18,500 nt of DNA from Limnohabitans sp. (lineage in GTDB: Bacteria > Planctomycetota > Phycisphaerae > Phycisphaerales > SM1A02). This document shows, in pieces, positions 14,330-18,500 of this stretch; position 1 is the first letter of the stretch, and every line of letters begins with the position of its first letter. Made by a program: the position numbers and the translations under genes. The notes beneath the pieces are model-generated. The model was not told the origin of the DNA and made no database searches. It saw only the letters and a program-made list of their open reading frames with translations. The DNA is taken from NCBI GenBank assembly GCA_030054275.1, contig JASGCF010000015.1, forward strand, positions 1 through 18,500. Direction: 5' to 3'.

Positions 14330-15756
14330 ACCATCCATCTCACACCTCTATGCGCACTTCTACACGCTCTATCGTTCTTCCCGCAGTACTGTTCGGACTC
14401 TCACTTTCTTCGCACGCCATGGCGCAGCAGGAGGGCGGGCGCACTCCTGCCGAGCAGCCATCTGGTTCAAGCAATCAGACTTTCGCGTACCAGAGCAGCG
14501 AAAGCGACGGCCGTTCGATCGAACTCCGTATCCACAACGGACGCGTGGTGCTGGCCAAGGTCGATGGCAATCCGATCCCCGTCGACCGTGTGAAGAAGGT
14601 CGCAGATGGCTACGACCTGCTCGCACAAGATGGTTCGTTGATCAAGCATGTGACCGTGAGCCAATCGCAGGCACCGTCACTGCCTTCGCAAGTCTTTGAA
14701 GGGCGCGAACGAAACTCGGGAGGCGGTTCGTCGAGTTCGTCATCGAGCTCGTCATCTGGAACATCATCCTCCCGCTCAGGCGGGCGTGCGCGTTCGGAGA
14801 GCCGAGCATCAGGCGATGTGCGTGGGAACGGGCGCGCCGAGGCCGGATCATCTGGCGGCGCCAACGGTGAACAAGACGGTCGTCGGAGCGAGGCGCGTTC
14901 GCGCGCACGCGTCGAAATTGGACCTGATTCGCGCGAGGTTGAGATTCGCGAAGGTGAAACGGTTGAGGTGCAGGGCTTTCCGATGGGTGTGTCCGGGATG
15001 GCTGAGGCACCGAAGTCCATGATTGGCGCCGGACTTGGCTCGCCAGACGAAGCACTGGCTCATCACCTGAAGATCGACCGCACAAAGTCCACCATGATCA
15101 CGAGCCTCGTGGATGGGCTACCTGCGCAGGCGGCTGGCCTCGAGCAATACGATGTGATTGTGTCCGTCAACGGTGACCGAAACGCCTCGGGCGAAAATCT
15201 TCGTCGCGTGCTTCGCGATGTGGAGCCCGGTTCCAAAATCGCCCTTGAGTTTGTCCGCGGCAGCGAGACTCGCAAGATCGAGGTCATTGCGGCAGCGTTT
15301 GATATGGAGAAGCTTTCCACGATCGAGCCGATCGGCGTGGAGGGTTTCGCGCTTTCTCCGCGTGGATTTCGCGATGGCGACGAAGGCGAAGGCGGCGTGA
15401 TGTTCTTTGTTGGGCCAGATGGGCAGCAGCGTGAGTTCCGAATGCCGGCCATGCCGGCCATGCCTGCCACGCCCAATGGATTTGATCCCGCGCAGATAGA
15501 GGATTTCGAGCGTCGCATGGAAGCGTTCAACAAGCGCATGGAGGACTGGGGACGGAGTATGGAGAACATGGGCCGCGGCATGGAGCAGCGCATGCGCGAG
15601 CAAGGCGACGAGAGTTCGCGTGCGGGCGACGGCGCCACCGAAGAGCGCACGCGACGACTCGAAGAGCAAATGGAGCGACTCATGCGCGAACTTGAGCGCG
15701 AGCGCGAAGAGAGAAATCGTGAACGGCAGCGTGGCACCAAGCCAAACGAGGCATAA
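14326..15756 (+). CDS. Exported PDZ-domain protein with coiled-coil tail
   Basis: This protein has up to 476 residues. The GTG at 14326 overlaps the upstream stop (GTGA). An ATG at 14350 eight codons later (MRTSTRSIVLPA) is an equally reasonable start, and neither has a clear ribosome-binding site. The signal peptide ends in SHAMAQQ. A Ser/Gly/Arg-rich low-complexity stretch with a run of serines follows at about 130-185. One PDZ domain lies at about 236-325 (GAGLGSPDEAL, LPAQAAGLEQYDVIVSVNG, GSKIALEFVRG). There is a short PAMPAMPA repeat, then an acidic/basic heptad-rich coiled coil at about 389-470 (MEAFNKRMEDW, RRLEEQMERLMRELERE). No protease domain accompanies the PDZ, so it is probably a binding or sensing protein. 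Last gene of the sigma cluster, it could take part in envelope signalling with the membrane protein. Confidence 0.82.
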   Translation: MNHPSHTSMRTSTRSIVLPAVLFGLSLSSHAMAQQEGGRTPAEQPSGSSNQTFAYQSSESDGRSIELRIHNGRVVLAKVDGNPIPVDRVKKVADGYDLLAQDGSLIKHVTVSQSQAPSLPSQVFEGRERNSGGGSSSSSSSSSSGTSSSRSGGRARSESRASGDVRGNGRAEAGSSGGANGEQDGRRSEARSRARVEIGPDSREVEIREGETVEVQGFPMGVSGMAEAPKSMIGAGLGSPDEALAHHLKIDRTKSTMITSLVDGLPAQAAGLEQYDVIVSVNGDRNASGENLRRVLRDVEPGSKIALEFVRGSETRKIEVIAAAFDMEKLSTIEPIGVEGFALSPRGFRDGDEGEGGVMFFVGPDGQQREFRMPAMPAMPATPNGFDPAQIEDFERRMEAFNKRMEDWGRSMENMGRGMEQRMREQGDESSRAGDGATEERTRRLEEQMERLMRELEREREERNRERQRGTKPNEA

Positions 15757-15757
15757 A

Positions 15758-15776
15758 CGCGCAGTTCTTCTGCGTG
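15758..15776. terminator. Small hairpin between convergent genes
   Basis: CGCAG-TTCTT-CTGCG (15760-15774) forms a 5-bp stem with a 5-base loop, extended by a G-T and a C-G pair. It lies between the PDZ gene stop (15756) and the serine racemase gene stop (15796). There is no T-run, so intrinsic termination is uncertain. Confidence 0.3.
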
Positions 15777-15795
15777 ACACACTGGCGAAGTGACC

Positions 15796-16773
15796 TCACC
15801 ACGGCAACGCCGCAAGATCGACATTTCCGCCGCAAAGCACCACGCCGACATCTTGCATGTCGGCGTTTTCACGCGCGCGCAGCCACGCGCTGCACGCGGC
15901 AGCGACGCCAACAGCAGCACTCGGCTCAATCGTGAGTTTCATGCGTTCCCACGCGAGTCGCATGTGCGACACGATGTCTGCTTCCGACACAAGCACCACT
16001 TCATCGACGAGGTCACGCACAACGGGAAAGGTGAGAGGGCCGAGCGAGCTACGCAGGCCGTCAGCGATGGTGACCGGCTTCATTGCGGGCTGGATCGAGC
16101 CCTCGCGTTTCGACGCTGCGCCGTCGCCGGCGAGTTCTGGCTCTGCGCCGATGATCTTGATCGATGGCTTGAGCGCTTTCGCAGCGATCGCGATCCCAGA
16201 GATGAGCCCGCCGCCGCCAAGTGGAACGATGATCGCGTTAAGGTGCGGGCATTCGTCGAGCAATTCGAGTGCAATGGTGCCTTGTCCGGCGATGACATTC
16301 GGATGGTTGTAGGGCGGAATCATCGTCGCGCCGGTTTCGGCAATGACACGAGCGGCGGTTGATTCGCGCGCTTCAAGCGTCGGTTCGCACTCGATGATTC
16401 GGCCGCCGTAGCCGCGCACCGCGGCCTTCTTCACCTCAGCCGAGTTCGACGGCATCACGACATGTGCAGGAATCCCGCGCATCCTCGCAGCAAGCGCAAG
16501 CGCCTGCGCGTGATTGCCCGACGAATGCGTCACAACTCCGCGCGCGGCCGCCGCGTCGTCGAGCATACGAACCGCGTTCGTTGCGCCGCGGAACTTGAAC
16601 GAGCCCGTTTTCTGCAGCAATTCGCACTTGAACCACAAGCGCCGAGTAGCGAGCGTATCGAGCGTGGCGTTCGTCACCACCGGAGTGCGGTGTGCGAATG
16701 GTTCGATACGACGGTGCGAAGCGCGAATTGCCTCGAGATTGGTCGCGTAGGACGCTGTGGCGCAGAGGTTCAT
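15796..16773 (-). CDS. PLP-dependent serine racemase / serine-threonine dehydratase
   Basis: This is a fold-type II PLP enzyme of 325 residues. It carries the Schiff-base lysine K60 in KTGSFKFRGA, the phosphate-contacting SSGNHAQA (84-91), the glycine loop GGGGL (186-190), and a C-GGN end near 314-317. EPELAGD (E211, A215, D217) matches the divalent-metal site known from mammalian serine racemase, and overall similarity to that enzyme is high through LIEP/TIEPSAAVGVAA. It may interconvert L- and D-serine and also dehydrate serine or threonine to pyruvate or 2-oxobutyrate. Which reaction dominates cannot be read. D-serine for cell-wall or signalling use is speculation. The ATG at 16773 is preceded at 6 nt by TAGGCT, suggesting a leaderless mRNA. 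It diverges from rnhC across 17 bp. Confidence 0.9.
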   Translation of the reverse strand: MNLCATASYATNLEAIRASHRRIEPFAHRTPVVTNATLDTLATRRLWFKCELLQKTGSFKFRGATNAVRMLDDAAAARGVVTHSSGNHAQALALAARMRGIPAHVVMPSNSAEVKKAAVRGYGGRIIECEPTLEARESTAARVIAETGATMIPPYNHPNVIAGQGTIALELLDECPHLNAIIVPLGGGGLISGIAIAAKALKPSIKIIGAEPELAGDGAASKREGSIQPAMKPVTIADGLRSSLGPLTFPVVRDLVDEVVLVSEADIVSHMRLAWERMKLTIEPSAAVGVAAACSAWLRARENADMQDVGVVLCGGNVDLAALPW

Positions 16774-16790
16774 ATCGCTAGCCTACACGC
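16774..16790. promoter_or_regulatory. 17-bp divergent spacer with overlapping -10 boxes
   Basis: On the plus strand TAGCCT (16779-16784), then six bases, leads to the rnhC ATG at 16791. On the minus strand TAGGCT (16785-16780), then six bases, leads to the serine racemase gene ATG at 16773. The two hexamers share five bases and the spacer holds nothing else. Both transcripts would be leaderless and could not easily be initiated at once. Confidence 0.5.
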
Positions 16791-17549
16791 ATGGCTACGG
16801 CCGTATCGCCTGCAATTCGCATCTATCGTCGCCCCTCTGCGCGCTTTGGAGCGTTGCGTGAGGCGTTGGCCCGTGATGCGTTTCAGGCGGTCACGCCTCC
16901 CGACGCGATGGCTGATTGGGAATGCGTCGATGATGAAGGTACGCGCGTTCGCTGCAGTGGTGATTTCGTGTTGATGGAAGCGATGAGTGAGATGCAGGCT
17001 GCGTCATTTGATGCGCGGTATCGCATGGCGTTGCCATCTGAGCATGCGATTCCGGACGGTGGTGCGGCGCCCGAATGCGTCGAATGGGTGGCTGGGAGCG
17101 ATGAGTCTGGAAAGGGCGATCGTGCGCAGGCACTTGTGGTTGCTGCGGTGCTCGTCCCTTGTGTGCGTGAGAGAGATGCGTTGCAGCAAGGCGTGCGCGA
17201 CTCGAAGACTTGCACCGTGCAGGAGAGTCGCTCCTTGACGCGTTGGATTGAGAGTGAGTTTGCGTCGGAAGTGCGCGTGATGACGCCTGAATCGCGTGAG
17301 CACGGGCTGCGCATCCACGGTGGAAATGAGTCGCGGTTGCTCACGGCGATGCATGCGGAGTGTTTGCGCGCGTTGCGGATGCGATTTCGGTTTTCGTTGG
17401 CACGCGTTGATCGCTTTGCGCCCGGCCGACCGGTGGCAGCGTGCTTTGCCCGCGACTTTCCTGACCTTGTGATTGATGAATGTGTTCGTGGCGAACGACA
17501 TGTCGCTGTCGCGGCTGCGTCGATTGTGGCGCGGAGTCGCACGCGGTAA
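16791..17549 (+). CDS. rnhC: Ribonuclease HIII, C-terminally truncated
   Basis: RNase HIII cuts the RNA strand of RNA/DNA hybrids. The 252 residues hold the usual extra N-terminal substrate-binding region (about 1-95), then the catalytic fold: GSDESGKGD with D104 and E105, DSK at 137-139, D207 in ARVDRFA, and ERHVAVAAASIVAR at 235-248. Family members continue for roughly 60 more residues after this last motif. Here the frame meets TAA five codons later (17547-17549), immediately before the first of two hairpin repeats at 17555. The repeat insertion has therefore probably removed the C-terminus. All expected acidic residues except perhaps the exact position of the last are still present. Activity is doubtful because the missing part closes the fold. 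The TAGCCT hexamer 6 nt before the ATG suggests a leaderless mRNA. Confidence 0.82.
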   Translation: MATAVSPAIRIYRRPSARFGALREALARDAFQAVTPPDAMADWECVDDEGTRVRCSGDFVLMEAMSEMQAASFDARYRMALPSEHAIPDGGAAPECVEWVAGSDESGKGDRAQALVVAAVLVPCVRERDALQQGVRDSKTCTVQESRSLTRWIESEFASEVRVMTPESREHGLRIHGGNESRLLTAMHAECLRALRMRFRFSLARVDRFAPGRPVAACFARDFPDLVIDECVRGERHVAVAAASIVARSRTR

Positions 17550-17554
17550 AAACT

Positions 17555-17609
17555 CGTGCCAGGCGCGTGCCAACCAGTGTCTGGCACTGCACGGCGCGTG
17601 TCAGGCACC
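17555..17609 (+). repeat. Hairpin repeat, copy 1
   Basis: This 55-bp unit is identical to copy 2 at 17687. It folds on itself: the arm 17556-17571 pairs with 17593-17608 over 16 positions with one mismatch and three G-U pairs, and an inner CCAG/CTGG can also pair. An A5 run (17548-17552) precedes it, so reading the minus strand gives a hairpin followed by T5. It resembles REP-like or MITE-like palindromic units rather than a gene. The 77-bp spacer 17610-17686 between copies holds no gene of its own. Confidence 0.85.
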
Positions 17610-17686
17610 AACGCAACCCCGAAGCCGGACGGACATAAGGCACTCGAGCGCATTGATGTACATCGCCGGATTTGGCGAGCAGGATG

Positions 17687-17741
17687 CGTGCCAGGCGCGT
17701 GCCAACCAGTGTCTGGCACTGCACGGCGCGTGTCAGGCACC
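17687..17741 (+). repeat. Hairpin repeat, copy 2
   Basis: An exact 55-bp copy of 17555-17609, in the same orientation at a period of 132 bp. Its arms are 17688-17703 and 17725-17740. A T7 run (17742-17748) follows directly, so the copy can act as a factor-independent terminator in the plus direction and also abuts the promoter of the DinB-like gene. Confidence 0.85.
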
Positions 17742-17748
17742 TTTTTTT
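17688..17748 (+). terminator. Hairpin plus T7, likely intrinsic terminator
   Basis: The 16-position stem of repeat copy 2 followed immediately by seven T residues has the form of a strong intrinsic terminator for transcripts leaving rnhC. It ends one base before the TACGCT hexamer region of the next gene. The mirrored A5 run at 17548-17552 would give the minus-strand equivalent at copy 1. Confidence 0.45.
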
Positions 17749-17749
17749 G

Positions 17750-17755
17750 TACGCT
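17750..17755 (+). promoter_or_regulatory. Predicted -10 box of the DinB-like gene (leaderless)
   Basis: TACGCT at 17750-17755 is followed by CTTCGT and then ATG at 17762. This is exactly the hexamer and 6-nt spacing of the TPR-peptidase gene. The region upstream is the repeat copy and T7 run, with no recognisable -35. Confidence 0.5.
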
Positions 17756-17761
17756 CTTCGT

Positions 17762-18277
17762 ATGTTCACCCCATCCGCCGCGTTGACCATCCGCCGACTC
17801 CACGAACATCGCGTCTGGACCCGCGGCAAGGTCCTCGCCGCAGCCCACACCTGCACCGACGCAGAACTCCACCGCCCGTTTGAAATGGGCGTTGGTTCGC
17901 TCTTTTCAACGATCGTGCATCTGTGGGGCGCAGAAATGGTGTGGGCCAATGTGCTCGAGGAGGGCGATCCGGCGTTCATGATTCCGCCAGCGAGCGCGTT
18001 TTCCTCGCTTGCAGCGCTCGAAACCGCGTGGGAGCCACTCGACGCGCGGTGGGCGAAACTCCTCGACCGAGCCGAAGACGCCGCATTCCTCGCGAAGGCA
18101 TTCGTCCGCGTGCGTGACGGCAAGCGTTTCGTAACCAACGCGCACGACATCTACCTCCATGTTTGCACGCACCAGCACTACCACGCTGCGCAGATCTCAA
18201 ACATGCTGCGCCATATGGGCAAGGCTCTCGGCCCCAACGACCTGATTGTCATGGCGCGCGAGCAGTGGAAAGACTGA
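17762..18277 (+). CDS. DinB-family (YfiT-like) metal-binding four-helix protein
   Basis: This 171-residue protein looks like the DinB/YfiT superfamily: a four-helix bundle that binds a metal through three histidines. Members act as thiol transferases (bacillithiol, mycothiol) or have unknown roles. It is unrelated to DNA polymerase IV, which shares the name. The candidate ligands are H53 in IVHLWGAE, and H137 and H141 in HVCTHQHYHAAQISNMLRHMG. The length fits the family. Start ATG 17762 is chosen from the leaderless -10 geometry; upstream in-frame codons run into the repeat. Expression would be independent of rnhC because of the terminator-like repeat. The substrate cannot be predicted. Confidence 0.78.
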   Translation: MFTPSAALTIRRLHEHRVWTRGKVLAAAHTCTDAELHRPFEMGVGSLFSTIVHLWGAEMVWANVLEEGDPAFMIPPASAFSSLAALETAWEPLDARWAKLLDRAEDAAFLAKAFVRVRDGKRFVTNAHDIYLHVCTHQHYHAAQISNMLRHMGKALGPNDLIVMAREQWKD

Positions 18278-18286
18278 GTCTTCGGC

Positions 18287-18292
18287 TACACT
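18287..18292 (+). promoter_or_regulatory. Candidate -10 box of the riboswitch transcript
   Basis: TACACT fits the TA[C/G]nCT pattern and lies just before the aptamer. A start 6 nt on, at 18299, would trim the 6-bp version of P1 (18294-18299) but keep a 5-bp version (18299-18303 with 18378-18382). The call therefore depends on which P1 is real. Confidence 0.35.
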
Positions 18293-18293
18293 C

Positions 18294-18383
18294 TTCGCTC
18301 GCTCGGGGCGCGTCCCGCAATCGCGGAACGCTGAGAAGCACCCGTTGAACCTGATCCGGCTCGCACCGGCGGAGGGAAGCGAA
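18294..18383 (+). promoter_or_regulatory. TPP (THI-box) riboswitch aptamer
   Basis: The conserved TPP aptamer blocks appear in order: CTCGGGGCGC near 18302, GCTGAGA at 18330-18336, ACCCGTTGAACCTGATC at about 18339-18356, and CCGGCGGAGGGAAG at 18366-18379. P1 is formed by TTCGCT (18294-18299) with AGCGAA (18378-18383), or by TCGCT (18299-18303) with AGCGA. The RNA binds thiamine pyrophosphate and normally represses thiamine biosynthesis or uptake genes when TPP is plentiful. Confidence 0.95.
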
Positions 18384-18406
18384 CGCGCGGATCCGCGGAT
18401 CCACGC

Positions 18407-18446
18407 CTTCCTTCTCGACGGCCGAATGACGGGCGCACGAAGGAAG
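18407..18446 (+). promoter_or_regulatory. Riboswitch expression platform: SD-sequestering stem
   Basis: CTTCCTTC (18407-18414) is perfectly complementary to GAAGGAAG (18439-18446), which holds the ribosome-binding site 5 nt before ATG 18451. The same CTTCCTTC can instead pair with GAGGGAAG (18372-18379), the conserved 3' part of the aptamer, over 8 positions with one G-U. TPP binding would hold the aptamer segment, free CTTCCTTC, and let it hide the ribosome-binding site. This predicts control of translation initiation. Confidence 0.65.
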
Positions 18447-18450
18447 ATCG

Positions 18451-18500
18451 ATGATCACCACAGCCACCACGCTCGGCACCAGTTACGACCTCCCGCTTCA
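18451..18500 (+). CDS. Start of TPP-regulated gene, thiC candidate, cut by window edge
   Basis: ATG 18451 with AGGAAG at 18441-18446 starts a frame reading MITTATTLGTSYDLPL, and only 16 codons are present. The TPP riboswitch upstream shows that it belongs to thiamine biosynthesis or transport. thiC is the most common gene in this position, but the visible residues are too few to identify it. Confidence 0.7.
   Translation, partial: MITTATTLGTSYDLPL

Noticed and set aside
15440..15475. A short tandem repeat of GCCGGCCAT
   Set aside because: Three short units coding for PAMPAMPA within the PDZ gene; ordinary coding low complexity.
15063..15929. A 288-codon minus-strand frame opposite the PDZ gene and into the serine racemase gene 3' end
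   Set aside because: Ser/Arg-rich shadow of the PDZ coding strand, overlapping the real minus-strand gene in another frame.
17555..17741. A CRISPR array
   Set aside because: Only two copies of a 55-bp unit that is itself a long palindrome, with a 77-bp spacer and no cas gene. It fits a REP-like element better.
16883..18150. Minus-strand frames running across both hairpin repeats
   Set aside because: The palindromic repeats are free of stops in several frames and so lengthen shadow frames. There is no domain and no plausible start.

Overview
The window reads as chromosomal DNA of a GC-rich member of the Planctomycetota, most likely the class Phycisphaerae. This is an inference. It rests on three adjacent secreted proteins carrying short dockerin-like calcium-loop repeats with the ending LSLLLANWG or a variant, on a planctomycete-style Cys-rich repeat, on an FG-GAP/VCBS propeller protein, and on a family-variant RibBA. 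There is no rRNA, tRNA, CRISPR array or transposase gene in the window.

Left part (1-5000): a housekeeping block. On the minus strand argS is followed by upp, which is cut by the window edge. Divergently on the plus strand lie an M42-like zinc peptidase with a histone-like basic tail and, overlapping it by ATGA, a RibBA homologue. RibBA has lost the zinc cysteines of its GTP cyclohydrolase II half and has Gln in place of a metal-binding His in its DHBP synthase half. Middle left (4996-8812): a minus-strand secreted protein, perhaps LolA-like, and a divergent 931-residue exported TPR protein carrying an HEYTH metallopeptidase domain.

Centre (9099-15756): a tightly packed six-gene plus-strand cluster. 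Three exported proteins come first (a dockerin-tagged beta-rich protein, a seven-repeat FG-GAP propeller, and a Cys-rich protein with a dockerin pair). They are followed by an ECF-type sigma factor, a single-pass membrane protein in the anti-sigma position, and an exported PDZ protein with a coiled-coil tail. The 4-base overlaps suggest coupled translation. The layout suggests a surface or secreted Ca-binding system sitting next to its own envelope-signalling sigma module.

Right part (15796-18500): a serine racemase/dehydratase and a truncated RNase HIII gene diverge from a 17-bp spacer. The RNase HIII gene ends where a pair of identical 55-bp hairpin repeats begins. A DinB-like protein follows. 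The window ends with a TPP riboswitch and the first codons of the gene it controls.

The strongest cross-cutting observation is a recurring TA[C/G]nCT hexamer exactly 6 nt upstream of five predicted start codons (upp, the TPR-peptidase, the serine racemase, rnhC and the DinB-like gene). This points to leaderless transcripts started from a -10 box. In the 17-bp divergent spacer the two -10 boxes overlap. The TPP riboswitch also has a readable expression platform, in which an 8-base CTTCCTTC segment can pair either with the ribosome-binding site or with the conserved 3' segment of the aptamer.
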